Shown here: positions 1-8,472 of the stretch, in pieces | Layout: each line of letters opens with the position of its first letter | Position numbering within the stretch: the stretch's first letter is position 1 | Source: Lentzea xinjiangensis | GTDB lineage: Bacteria; Actinomycetota; Actinomycetes; Mycobacteriales; Pseudonocardiaceae | Assembly: GCF_900110955.1 (NCBI RefSeq) | Contig: NZ_FOFR01000007.1 | Location: forward strand, 263,508-327,507 | Direction: 5' to 3' | Length of the DNA: 64,000 nt | Position numbers and translations under genes: made by a program | The notes under the pieces: generated by a model | Told to the model about the DNA's origin: nothing | Databases searched by the model: none | The model's input: only the letters and a program-made list of their open reading frames with translations

Positions 1-2252
1 GCGTGGCGGATGAACAGCTCACGTGACAGCACGGGGTCGATGCGGCCGTAGTTGACCTTGCGGCCGGCGACGATCGGCACCCCGTACAGCGTCACCTTCT
101 CCAGGGCGACGACGCTGCCGCGTTTGGCTTCCCAGTGCGGTTCGGAGTACTGGCGTTTGACGACGTGTTCGCCGAGGCGTTCGGCCCACTCGGGTTCGAT
201 CTTGGCGACGATGCGTCCCCACAGCCGGCTGGTCTCGACGAGTTCGGCGGCCATGACCCACTGCGGTGGCTTCTTCGCGAGGGCGGAGCCGGGGAAGATC
301 GCGAACTTGGCGTTGCGGGCGCCCAGGAACTCGGTCATCGGACGGCGTTTGTCGCCGGGCGCCTGTTTTTTGAGGACGTCCTTGACGCCGATGTGGCTGA
401 GCAGCCCGGACAGCAGGGCGATGTGGATGTTGCGGGGGTCGCCGGGCTGGTCGTTGAGGTGCATGCCGATCTGCTTGGCGACCTGGCGCAGCTGCAGGTA
501 GATGTCCTGCCACTCGCGCACGCGCAGGTAGTTGAGGAACTCGGCCTTGCAGCGCTTGCGGAACTGGTTGCCCGACAGCTCCTTCTGCTGCTGCTTGAGG
601 TACTCCCACAGGTTGAGGAACGTGCCGAAGTCGGATTCGGGGTCGACGAACCTGGCGTGCTGCGCGGTCGCGGCTTCCTGCTGGTCGGCGGGGCGTTCGC
701 GGGGGTCCTGGATGGACAGCGCCGCGGCGATGATCATGACTTCTTTGAGGCAGCCGGTGGTGTCGGCCTCGAGGACCATGCGGCCCAGGCGGGGGTCGAC
801 GGGCAGGGCGGCGAGCTTGCGGCCGGTGGGGGTGAGCTTCTTCTCGGCGGCGTTGATGGCGCCGAGCTCCTGCAGCAGACCGATGCCGTCGTTGATGTTG
901 CGGGCGTCGGGCGGGTCGATGAAGGGGAACTTCGCGACGTCGCCGAGGCCGATGTTGGTCATCTGCAGGATGACGCTGGCGAGGTTGGTGCGCAGGATCT
1001 CGGCGTCGGTGAACTCCGGCCGCGCTTCGAAGTCCTCTTCGGAGTACAGGCGGATGCAGATGCCTTCGCTGACGCGGCCGCAGCGGCCCTTGCGCTGGTT
1101 CGCGCTCGCCTGGCTGATCGGTTCGATCGGCAGGCGCTGGACCTTGAGGCGGTGGCTGTAGCGGGAGATGCGGGCGTTGCCGGGGTCGATGACGTACTTG
1201 ATGCCCGGCACGGTGAGGCTGGTCTCGGCGACGTTGGTGGCGAGCACGACGCGCCTGCCGGTGTGGCGCTGGAAGACCCGGTGCTGCTCGCCGACGCTGA
1301 GGCGTGCGTAGAGCGGGAGGATCTCGGTGTTGCGGAGGTCTTCGGCCTTGAGGGCGTCGGCGGTGTCGCGGATCTCGCGTTCGCCGGAGAGGAACACGAG
1401 GATGTCGCCGGGGCCTTCGGCCTGCAGCTCGTGGACGGCGTTGACGATGCCCTGGGTCTGGTCGTCGTCCTCCTGCAGCGGCCGGTAGCGGGTCTCGACG
1501 GGGTAGGTGCGGCCGGAGACCTCGATGACCGGGGCGTTGTCGAAGTGCTGGCTGAAGCGCTGCGGGTCGATCGTCGCGGAGGTGATGACGACCTTGAGGT
1601 CGGGGCGGCGCGGCAGCAGCTGCTTGAGGTAGCCGAGCAGGAAGTCGACGTTGAGGCTGCGTTCGTGGGCCTCGTCGATGATGATCGTGTCGTAGCGCGA
1701 CAGGGTCCTGTCGGTCTGGATCTCGGCGAGCAGGATGCCGTCGGTCATGAGCTTGACCAGGGTCTCGTCACCGGACTGGTCGGTGAAGCGGACCTTGTAG
1801 CCGACGGTGTCGCCGAGCTTGGTGCCCAGTTCCTCGGCGACGCGTTCGGCGACGGTGCGCGCGGCGATGCGGCGGGGCTGGGTGTGGCCGATCTGGCCGG
1901 TGATGCCGCGGCCGAGCTCCAGGCAGATCTTGGGCAGCTGGGTGGTCTTGCCCGAGCCGGTCTCGCCGGCGACGATCACGACCTGGTGCCGCGCGATGAG
2001 CTCCTTGATGTCGTCCTTGTGCTGGCTGACCGGGAGCTCTTGCGGGTAGCTGATCGGGGGGACGGACTCCCGGCGCAGCGCGACCTTGAGGGCCGCCTCG
2101 TCGAACTGGGAGGCGATCTCCTCGGTGATCTTGCGGCGGGCCAGGGGGTCTTTGACCTTGCGTGCGCCGTCGAGGCGCCTGGCGAGCCGGCGTTGATCAC
2201 GCGCCATGAGCTCGGGCAGGCGTTTGTGCAGTTCAGCGAGCGGGGTGTCCAT
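1..2252 (-). CDS. hrpA: ATP-dependent RNA helicase HrpA (3' end outside window)
   Basis: DEAH-box RNA helicase. Reading the minus strand from ATG 2252 gives MDTPLAELHKRLPELMARD, then Walker A GETGSGKTT, the DEAH box in IIIDEAHERSLN, motif III SATID, and motifs V/VI including TNVAETSLTVPGIKYV and QRKGRCGRV, followed by the HA2/OB-fold region. The frame is open to base 1, so only about 750 residues of a protein usually near 1300 residues are present; the C-terminal part lies outside. The start fits the family. The long plus-strand open frame over this region is a GC-bias shadow. The function in actinomycetes is presumed RNA processing or ribosome rescue. Confidence 0.95.
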   Translation of the reverse strand, partial: MDTPLAELHKRLPELMARDQRRLARRLDGARKVKDPLARRKITEEIASQFDEAALKVALRRESVPPISYPQELPVSQHKDDIKELIARHQVVIVAGETGSGKTTQLPKICLELGRGITGQIGHTQPRRIAARTVAERVAEELGTKLGDTVGYKVRFTDQSGDETLVKLMTDGILLAEIQTDRTLSRYDTIIIDEAHERSLNVDFLLGYLKQLLPRRPDLKVVITSATIDPQRFSQHFDNAPVIEVSGRTYPVETRYRPLQEDDDQTQGIVNAVHELQAEGPGDILVFLSGEREIRDTADALKAEDLRNTEILPLYARLSVGEQHRVFQRHTGRRVVLATNVAETSLTVPGIKYVIDPGNARISRYSHRLKVQRLPIEPISQASANQRKGRCGRVSEGICIRLYSEEDFEARPEFTDAEILRTNLASVILQMTNIGLGDVAKFPFIDPPDARNINDGIGLLQELGAINAAEKKLTPTGRKLAALPVDPRLGRMVLEADTTGCLKEVMIIAAALSIQDPRERPADQQEAATAQHARFVDPESDFGTFLNLWEYLKQQQKELSGNQFRKRCKAEFLNYLRVREWQDIYLQLRQVAKQIGMHLNDQPGDPRNIHIALLSGLLSHIGVKDVLKKQAPGDKRRPMTEFLGARNAKFAIFPGSALAKKPPQWVMAAELVETSRLWGRIVAKIEPEWAERLGEHVVKRQYSEPHWEAKRGSVVALEKVTLYGVPIVAGRKVNYGRIDPVLSRELFIRH

Positions 2253-2452
2253 TTGGGTTCCAGGATAGTCAGCCCGTGCGAGTTCGCTCGCGTCAATAAC
2301 CCGCACGCGGCCGCGGCGGCGTGCGGCCCGGCCTGGCGAGGGAGGCGGAGGTGCGGGCGCGCGGCCAGGACCGCGGCCTGGCGGATGTGGCGTGAGCTGC
2401 GGCGATGCCGGGGTGCGCAAAATTGTCAGACCCCCTCGCTAGCGTGCTCGGC

Positions 2453-3013
2453 ATGGACCTGAACGCGTTCTGGGCCCTGGTCGAGTCCTCCGGTGCGGAG
2501 ACCTCCGGCCGGGACGAGCGGCTGCGGCGGCTGACGGCCGCGCTGGCCGCGCTGCCGCGGCAGGAGGTGGCGGAGTTCGCGGTGTGGCTGGACCGGGCGC
2601 GGCGCCGGGTGGACACGTGGGCGCACTGGCAGGCGGCCGACGTGATCTGCGGCGGCCTGTGCTCCGACGACGGGTTCTTCTACTTCCAGGCGTGGCTGGT
2701 CGGCCAGGGGCGGGCGGTGTTCGAGGCGGTGGCCGCGTCGCCGGACGCGCTGGCGGACGTGCCGCACGTGCGGGTGCTGGCCTCACGCGGGGGCGTGCAC
2801 GCGTGGGCCGATGACGAGTGGCCGGACTGGGAGGACCTCGACCACGTGGCGGACGAGGTGTTCGAGGGTGGTCTGGACGAGGAGCTGGCCCGGCGCGGGG
2901 TGTGGTTGCTCACGGCGCCGGAGCCGGCGGGTGAGCAGTGGGACTTCGCCGATCCGGCGGAGATCTCGGCGCGGGTGCCGCGGCTGGGTGCGTTGTTCGG
3001 GAAGGTGGCGTGA
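2453..3013 (+). CDS. DUF4240 domain protein
   Basis: Cytoplasmic protein of 186 residues beginning MDLNAFWALVES, the usual opening of DUF4240 proteins, with the conserved stretch on filling and inspecting an acidic helix (ADDEWPDWEDLDHVADEVFE). The upstream in-frame ATG at 2405 would add 16 residues before the domain and is less likely. No signal peptide or membrane segment is seen. The biochemical role of the family is unknown. The stop codon overlaps the next ATG by one base (TGATG), so the two genes are probably translationally coupled. Confidence 0.85.
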   Translation: MDLNAFWALVESSGAETSGRDERLRRLTAALAALPRQEVAEFAVWLDRARRRVDTWAHWQAADVICGGLCSDDGFFYFQAWLVGQGRAVFEAVAASPDALADVPHVRVLASRGGVHAWADDEWPDWEDLDHVADEVFEGGLDEELARRGVWLLTAPEPAGEQWDFADPAEISARVPRLGALFGKVA

Positions 3014-3336
3014 TGGTCGCGGTCGACGTGGTGGTGTGGCGGGCGCCCGGTCCGGCGTCGTCGGCGGAGGCGGCGGCCCGGTACGCGGAGCTGCGCGCGT
3101 CGCCGCTGGGCGCGTTCGAGCCGTCGGTGGCGGCGTTCGTGCGCGAGCTGCGGCAGACCTCCCCGGATCCGTCGTCGCCGGTGTCGTGGGAGCAGGCGCT
3201 GACGGTGGGCACGGACGCGGTGATCGTGCATGTGGTGTGGCCGCAGCGGCAGCGGGTGCTGGACCTGGTGGCGTTGCTGGCCGAGCGGCACGGCCTGGTG
3301 TGCTACGAGCCGGCGCGCCAGGTGGCGATGTCCTGA
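3013..3336 (+). CDS. hypothetical protein coupled to DUF4240 gene
   Basis: Protein of 107 residues, MVAVDVVVWRAPGPASSAEA, with two predicted alpha/beta halves and no recognised motif. The start is set by the one-base overlap with the preceding stop codon; an in-frame ATG at 2938 lies inside the DUF4240 gene and is rejected. The C-terminal 34 bases overlap the 3' end of the convergent deaminase gene. Function unknown; the coupling suggests that it acts with the DUF4240 protein. Confidence 0.7.
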   Translation: MVAVDVVVWRAPGPASSAEAAARYAELRASPLGAFEPSVAAFVRELRQTSPDPSSPVSWEQALTVGTDAVIVHVVWPQRQRVLDLVALLAERHGLVCYEPARQVAMS

Positions 3337-4277
3337 CGCAGCGCCGTTTTGACCGCGGCGGGTGCGTAGGAGGCGTCGGCGGCGGCGGTGGCGATGCGCG
3401 CGAGGGCGTCGTCGCCGAAGCCGAGCTCCTCGCGCAGCAGCCGGTACTCGTCGGTGAGCGTGGTGCCGGTCGAGGAGGGGATGTCGGTGTTGAGCGTGAC
3501 GGTCAGCCCGGCGTCGAGCAGGTGTGGCAGTGGATGAGAGGAGAGGGAGCCGACCAGTCCCAGTGCGACGTTGGACGACGGGCACACTTCGAGCGGGATG
3601 GCGCGGTCCCGCAGCAGCGCGACGACCTCGGGGTCCTCGAGCGCGCGGAACCCGTGCCCGATCCGGTCGGCCAGCCCGACGGTCACGGCTTCGGCGACGC
3701 TCGCCGCCCCGCAGCACTCCCCGGCGTGGTGCACGAGCCCGACGCCGGCGTCGCGCGCGGCACGGAACACGGTCGTGAACGGGGTGAGCGGGTGGTCCTC
3801 CGCTCCGGCCACCCCGATCGCCACGACCTGTGGGTGCGTGACCGCGAGCCGCAGTGAGGTCTCCAACCGTTCGACCGGCCGCTTGCGCGGGTGGTCCACG
3901 ATCACACGGCAGACGATGCCGTGGGCGGCCTGTCCTGCGGCGAGCCCGGACAACACCGCCTCGAGCGGCATGTCCGGATCACCGAGCCGTTCGCCGTGCG
4001 CTGCCGCGGTGAACGTGACCTCGGCGTAACGGGTCCCCTGCGCTGCTTCCTCGGCGCAGAACTCGTACGCGATCCGGTGGAAGTCCTCGGCTCGCCGCAG
4101 GCAGTCCCGCACCGCGCCGTTGTGCGCGGCGAACTGCGCGAAGCCCTCGAACGGCCCCCGCGCCCGCGGCACCTCGACGCCGTGGTCGTCGACCAGGTCG
4201 GCGAGGGTGTCCGGCCGCACCGTGCTTTCCAGGTGCACGTGCAGGTGCGCCTTGGGCAGCGCCGCGAGATCACGCAT
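3303..4277 (-). CDS. adenosine deaminase family protein
   Basis: Zinc amidohydrolase of 324 residues starting MRDLAALPKAHLHVHLES, the HxH metal site being HVH. Later motifs are HHAGE (catalytic Glu), RIGHG (His), SSN and TLNTDIPSS. In true adenosine deaminases the last motif is NTDDP: the first Asp binds zinc and the second contacts purine N7. Here the second is Ile, so the substrate may be another purine or aminofutalosine-type compound rather than adenosine. The 550-residue open frame extends upstream without family similarity; ATG 4277 places the metal motif about ten residues in, as usual. Confidence 0.85.
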   Translation of the reverse strand: MRDLAALPKAHLHVHLESTVRPDTLADLVDDHGVEVPRARGPFEGFAQFAAHNGAVRDCLRRAEDFHRIAYEFCAEEAAQGTRYAEVTFTAAAHGERLGDPDMPLEAVLSGLAAGQAAHGIVCRVIVDHPRKRPVERLETSLRLAVTHPQVVAIGVAGAEDHPLTPFTTVFRAARDAGVGLVHHAGECCGAASVAEAVTVGLADRIGHGFRALEDPEVVALLRDRAIPLEVCPSSNVALGLVGSLSSHPLPHLLDAGLTVTLNTDIPSSTGTTLTDEYRLLREELGFGDDALARIATAAADASYAPAAVKTALRQDIATWRAGS

Positions 4278-4545
4278 GGGCCGCGACGCTACCCAAGGCC
4301 CTCCCGCCGGCGCTCGGGATTTTTCGCCGCGCGGCCCCGGCGGCGAAGTACCCGACGCGGTCCGCCTTGGACACGGACGTTGCCGTGGCCGCCGGGGTCG
4401 GTGCGCACAGGTCGCGCCGCGCGGAGTGCGCGGGACCGGGGAGCCGCCGAGAAGCCCCGACACGGCCGTGGTGGGTCCGGCGCCTCCGGCCGGCGCCGGA
4501 ATTGCGCGCGACGCCGGGGCCCGGCCGCCGCTAGGTTGCGCTTCC

Positions 4546-4917
4546 ATGCCTGATGTTGTGCAGACGCGCCACGGCGCGACGGTGTTGATGTGCGCCCCGG
4601 ACGGTCCGCCGATCGCCGACGAGCAGTCCGCTGTGGACCTGATCGGCACGTTGTGGGGCCAGGACGTGCAGTGGCTGGTGCTGCCGGTGACGCGGCTGAC
4701 GCCGGAGTTCTTCGTGCTGCGCACGCGGGTGGCGGGCGCGGTGGTGCAGAAGCTGCAGCAGTACGGGTTCCGGGTCGCGGTGGTCGGGGACATCACCGAG
4801 CAGGTGGCGGCGAGCACGGCGTTGCGGGACTTCGTGCACGAGTCGAACCGGGGCCGGCAGCTGTGGTTCGTGGCGGACGAGGCGGAGCTGGACGCGCGGC
4901 TGGGCGCGGCGGCCTGA
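4546..4917 (+). CDS. DUF4180 domain protein
   Basis: Protein of 123 residues, MPDVVQTRHGATVLMCAPDG, matching DUF4180: the conserved block GTLWGQDVQWLVLPVTRLTPEFF is followed by the C-terminal RDFVHESNRGRQLWFVAD. The family resembles the STAS-like/alpha-beta fold of proteins often found beside regulators; activity unknown. ATG 4546 is chosen because upstream in-frame sequence is low-complexity GC-rich shadow. It is separated from the next gene by a palindromic operator-like site. Confidence 0.8.
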   Translation: MPDVVQTRHGATVLMCAPDGPPIADEQSAVDLIGTLWGQDVQWLVLPVTRLTPEFFVLRTRVAGAVVQKLQQYGFRVAVVGDITEQVAASTALRDFVHESNRGRQLWFVADEAELDARLGAAA

Positions 4918-4932
4918 ACACGGCAAACGGCC

Positions 4933-4955
4933 CTATTGCAACTAGCTTGCAATAG
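4933..4955. promoter_or_regulatory. palindromic operator CTATTGCAA-N5-TTGCAATAG
   Basis: Perfect 9-bp inverted repeat (4933-4941 and 4947-4955) around a 5-bp spacer, ending 14 bp before the ATG of the lyase gene. Such TTGCAA palindromes are typical targets of dimeric repressors (MarR, GntR or TetR type). The position over the likely core promoter argues for repression of the lyase-recombinase operon. The cognate regulator is not identifiable nearby. Confidence 0.6.
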
Positions 4956-4969
4956 CTAGGGTCGGGGTC

Positions 4970-6016
4970 ATGGACATCCGTCGTTCCCTGTCGCACCACA
5001 GCGGCCCGCGCCGGTCACCGCTGGAGCTGCTGCGCCGCCTCACCGAGCACGTCACCGCGGACACCCGGCCCGAGGACCCGGTGCGGGTGCTGGAGCAACG
5101 GGTCGCGGACCTGCTGGGCAAGCCCAGGGCGCTGTTCTTCCCGTCCGGGACGATGGCGCAGCAGACGGCGCTGCGGGTGCACGCCGAACGCACCGGCAGG
5201 CTGACGTTCGCCGGGCACCCGCAGACACACCTGCAGGTCTGGGAGAACCAGGGCTACGCCGCCGTGCACGGCCTGCGGTTCCACCCGGCGGGCGACCGGC
5301 ACTCGCTGCTCACGCTCGAGGACCTCCAGGCCGTCGGCGAACCCCTCGCGGCGGTGGTGATCGAGCTGCCGCAACGCGACATCGGCGGCCTGCTGCCCTC
5401 CTTCGCGGACCTGGCGGCGCAGACGGGCTGGGCGCGGCGCACCGGCGCGGCCGCGCACTGCGACGGCGCACGGCTGTGGGAGGCGCAGACCGGCTACGAC
5501 GCGACGCTGCCCGAGATCGCCGCCCTGTTCGACACCGTGTACGTCTCGCTCTACAAGGGACTCGAAGGGGTGCGCGGCGCGGTGCTCGCCGGCGACACCG
5601 AGACGATCGAGCAGGCGGCGGTGTGGCGGCGCAGACTGGGCGGAGCCATCGCGGACGCCTGGCCGCTGGCGTCGATCGCGTTGCTGGGGATGGACGAGAA
5701 CCTGCCGAGGATGGCGCAGTACAAGGCCCACGCGCAGGCGCTCGCGGAAGCGATCAACGCCGGCGGGTTCGCCCATACGAGCCCCGTCGTGCCGGCCACT
5801 CCCCTGTTCCACGTCCACCTGCCGATGCCGTGGCGCGACGCGCAACGCGCGGCGCAGGACCTGCTGGAGGAGACCGGCATCAAACTGTTCCTCCACGCGC
5901 GGTCCAACCCGGATCCGGGCCGCTGCAGCTTCGAGGTGGCGGTGGGCGCCGGCGGGCTGGAGTTCACGCCGCACGAGGTCGCCGAGTTGATCAAGGGGCT
6001 ACCATCGCGGGTGTGA
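4970..6016 (+). CDS. threonine aldolase / beta-eliminating lyase family protein
   Basis: PLP-dependent fold-type I enzyme of 348 residues. Substrate-binding and cofactor motifs include FFPSGTMAQQTALRVH, the PLP aspartate in HCDGARLWEAQ and the Schiff-base lysine in VYVSLYKGLEGVRGAVLAG. Low-specificity threonine aldolases cleave threonine to glycine and acetaldehyde, but the family also includes beta-eliminating lyases, so the exact substrate is open. The start lies just downstream of the palindrome. Its TGA overlaps the GTG start of the recombinase gene (GTGA). Confidence 0.85.
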   Translation: MDIRRSLSHHSGPRRSPLELLRRLTEHVTADTRPEDPVRVLEQRVADLLGKPRALFFPSGTMAQQTALRVHAERTGRLTFAGHPQTHLQVWENQGYAAVHGLRFHPAGDRHSLLTLEDLQAVGEPLAAVVIELPQRDIGGLLPSFADLAAQTGWARRTGAAAHCDGARLWEAQTGYDATLPEIAALFDTVYVSLYKGLEGVRGAVLAGDTETIEQAAVWRRRLGGAIADAWPLASIALLGMDENLPRMAQYKAHAQALAEAINAGGFAHTSPVVPATPLFHVHLPMPWRDAQRAAQDLLEETGIKLFLHARSNPDPGRCSFEVAVGAGGLEFTPHEVAELIKGLPSRV

Positions 6017-7131
6017 GCCTGCCCGAACCCGTCCGGCACGCGCTGGTGCGGGTGTCGCACTCGGTGCTGATCGACGTCGACGCGCTCGCCAGGGTGCGCG
6101 AGCGGTTCGACGACGAGCAGGCGGCCTCCCTGTCGTCCTACCTGCGCAGCGCGCAGTCGCCCAACACCGTGCGGGCCTACCGGTCGGACTGGATCGCGTG
6201 GGCGGGCTGGTGCCAGGCCGAGCAGCGCCAGGCGCTGCCGGCGGACCCGCTGGACGTGGCGGTGTACCTGGCGGCCGCGGCGGACACCGTGAAACCGGAC
6301 GGCACCCCCGCCTTCGGCGCCTCCACCCTGGAGCGCAAGTCGGCGGCCATCGCGGCGGTGCACGCGGCGAACGGCCTGCCGAGCCCGACGCGCAGCGACG
6401 TGGTGCGCCTGACGCTGCGCGGCATCCGCCGCACCCGCAAGGCCCAGCCCCGCCGCAAACGGCCGGTGCTGCTCGACACGCTGCAGGCCCTGCTCGACGA
6501 ACGCCCCGAGGCCGGCCCGGCCCGCGCCAGGGACGCCCTGCTGCTGCTGGTCGGTTTCGCCGGGGCGCTGCGGCGCAGCGAGCTCGCCGCCATCGAGTTC
6601 GACGACGTGTCGGTGGAGGTGGATCCGCGCACGCACGAACCGCTGCTGCTGATCCGGCTGGGCGCGACGAAAACCGACCAGACCGGCAGGCACCAGCAGT
6701 CGGTGGTGCTGCCACGGGGAAGCCGCCGGCCGACGTGCCCGGTGTGCGCGTTCGCCGACTGGGCCGACGTGCTCGACGGCGAGGACGTCACCGAGACCGG
6801 CCTGCACCGCTGCCACGGCTACGAGGGCACGCGCCGCGGCGGCGCGCTGTTCCCGGTGATCAACCGGCACGGCGGCGTCGGCGGCAAGGCGATGTCGGGA
6901 CGCGCGGTGGCGGAACTGGTGAAGCGGTACGCGCTCAAGGCGGGACTGGATCCGGCGTTGTTCGGCGGGCACTCGCTGCGGGCGGGCTTCGCGACCCAGG
7001 CAGCGCTGGGCGGGGCGAGCGACCGGGAGATCATGCGGCAGGGCCGCTGGACCAACCCGCGCACGGTGCACCGCTACATCCGGACCGCGAACCCGCTCGA
7101 GGACAACGCCGTCACCCGCCTGGGCCTGTGA
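6013..7131 (+). CDS. tyrosine recombinase/integrase
   Basis: Site-specific recombinase of 372 residues starting at GTG 6013 inside the previous stop codon. It has an N-terminal SAM-like core-binding domain (SYLRSAQSPNTVRAYRSDW, about residues 36-55), then catalytic Arg in GALRRSELAAI (about 185), HxxR in GGHSLRAGF (about 318), GRWTNPRTVHRYIR with a His/Trp position and the nucleophilic Tyr (about 354). A cysteine pair CPVC and CHGY in the middle is unusual. No tRNA is adjacent. Coupling to a metabolic gene suggests a domesticated or stranded recombinase rather than a current element. Confidence 0.88.
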   Translation: MSLPEPVRHALVRVSHSVLIDVDALARVRERFDDEQAASLSSYLRSAQSPNTVRAYRSDWIAWAGWCQAEQRQALPADPLDVAVYLAAAADTVKPDGTPAFGASTLERKSAAIAAVHAANGLPSPTRSDVVRLTLRGIRRTRKAQPRRKRPVLLDTLQALLDERPEAGPARARDALLLLVGFAGALRRSELAAIEFDDVSVEVDPRTHEPLLLIRLGATKTDQTGRHQQSVVLPRGSRRPTCPVCAFADWADVLDGEDVTETGLHRCHGYEGTRRGGALFPVINRHGGVGGKAMSGRAVAELVKRYALKAGLDPALFGGHSLRAGFATQAALGGASDREIMRQGRWTNPRTVHRYIRTANPLEDNAVTRLGL

Positions 7132-7541
7132 ATCCGTGACCCAGATCTCACCGCGGGCGGTTAACTCTAAACAAGATCCCCCCCGGTAGGACTGCGCCGA
7201 AAAGATCAAGCCGCTGCGCCGCCGGCAGGATCGCCCCACTGGTTTCCGCCGTGTTTCCACACCCGGTGAGCAGGCCTTATGTCCCGGCATCCGGACCGGA
7301 ACCCCTCGCCTGACCAGCACAGCCGTTCAATTCGTGAAGCGATCTCGCACTCTGGGAGCGGCTGATCACATGCACCCAGAGCAATACGATCACCACGCCC
7401 GGTCATCGCGGTGACGGGGCCAGTTCCACGGCGATCACCCCGGCGCCCCTGCAACGCCGGAGCGAACGCCACGGCACCCGCCACGAAGAAGTCCGGGGCC
7501 CGGACCGCACCCCTGCACGGTCCGGGCCCCGGCCCACCCGC
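7132..7541. other. 410-bp intergenic region without a supported gene
   Basis: The interval between the convergent recombinase and SnoaL-like genes holds only short, poorly biased open frames (for example a 92-codon minus-strand frame at 7206-7484 rich in Gly and Arg). I see no tRNA, strong hairpin or repeat. Confidence 0.5.
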
Positions 7542-7991
7542 TCACGGCCGGAGATCGGTCGCCGCCAGGAACGAGCCGTCCATGTGGAACGGCACCGACT
7601 CGTGCTCGTGCGTCACCAGCCACCGCCCACCCCGGCGCCGCAACCCCACCGTCGTGCGCATCCACATCGAGAACCCCTCCGCATACCCCACCGGCACCGC
7701 CGCCAGCCGCACTAGCCCGTACGCGAACGCCACGTCACCACACACCACGACCTCCACGTCCCGGTGCTCCAGCGTGATCGGCCCGGCGAACCCGGCCATC
7801 CACCCCGCCAACGCCTCCGGATCCCGCGCCGACAACCCCGTATGACGCAGCGGAGGCGCCAACGTGCACGTCACCGCGTCCTCGGCATACCGCGCGACGA
7901 TGCGCCCGGGATCACGCAGACGCATCCCCTCCTCGTGCTCGGTGAACAACGCGCGGATCGCGACCTCATCCCGCACCGGCGTGTCGGTCAT
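7542..7991 (-). CDS. SnoaL-like/DUF4440 nuclear transport factor 2 fold protein
   Basis: Protein of 149 residues, MTDTPVRDEVAIRALFTEHEEGMRLRDP..., with the NTF2-like pattern: an N-terminal helix, DPGRIVARYAEDAVTCTLAPP, the internal helix around DPEALAGWMAGF, and the beta sheet ending RRRGGRWLVTHEHESVPFHMDG. This arrangement is that of the SgcJ/EcaC and ketosteroid-isomerase-like families. ATG 7991 is preferred over the upstream ATG at 8054. It is divergent from the DGPF-ECF42 operon and may be a target or partner of it; this is inference from position only. Confidence 0.8.
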   Translation of the reverse strand: MTDTPVRDEVAIRALFTEHEEGMRLRDPGRIVARYAEDAVTCTLAPPLRHTGLSARDPEALAGWMAGFAGPITLEHRDVEVVVCGDVAFAYGLVRLAAVPVGYAEGFSMWMRTTVGLRRRGGRWLVTHEHESVPFHMDGSFLAATDLRP

Positions 7992-8097
7992 CCGGAAACC
8001 TCCCTCGAATCGGCAGACACACCGATGTCGAGACACCGCCCGCGGTCTCGACATGGCGGTGAGAGGATTTTCCCGCCAGCCACCAGCGGAGGCCCCG

Positions 8098-8472
8098 GTG
8101 AAGTACCTGATCCTGATCTACAGCAACCCGAAGTCACGCGCGGCCTGGGACAAGCTCACCGACGAGCAACAAGCCCAGTTCGGCCAAGCCCACCACGACC
8201 TCAGTGACAAGCTGCGCGCCTCCGGCGAACTCATCGTCAGCGAAGGCCTCCCCGGACCCGAAACCGGCAAAGGCGTGAGCATCCGCGACGGCGAAGTCGT
8301 CGTCACCGACGGCCCGTTCGCCGAGGCCAAGGAATACCTCGCCGGGTTCTACCTCGTCGAAGCCGACACCATCGACCAGGTCATCGCCCACGCCGCCACC
8401 CTGCCCGACGCCCACAACGACGGCATCGAGATCCGCCCCGTCTGGGACACCTCGATGCTCGACGACCTGTGA
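8098..8472 (+). CDS. YCII-related DGPF domain protein
   Basis: Small protein of 124 residues, VKYLILIYSNPKSRAAW, starting at GTG 8098. It contains the signature TDGPFAEAKEYLAGFYLVEADT that defines DGPF/YCII-related proteins. These dimeric alpha-beta barrel proteins are the standard genetic partners of ECF42 sigma factors. The 3' end overlaps the sigma-factor start by four bases (GTGA), so the pair is co-translated. Confidence 0.92.
   Translation: MKYLILIYSNPKSRAAWDKLTDEQQAQFGQAHHDLSDKLRASGELIVSEGLPGPETGKGVSIRDGEVVVTDGPFAEAKEYLAGFYLVEADTIDQVIAHAATLPDAHNDGIEIRPVWDTSMLDDL

Noticed and set aside
135..2462. Plus-strand frame of 775 codons
   Set aside because: It lies opposite hrpA, is full of Asp/Gly/Val repeats of low complexity and shows no family. 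It is a GC-bias shadow.
7206..7484. Minus-strand frame of 92 codons
   Set aside because: No ribosome site and Gly/Arg-rich composition unlike the neighbouring proteins; no motif.
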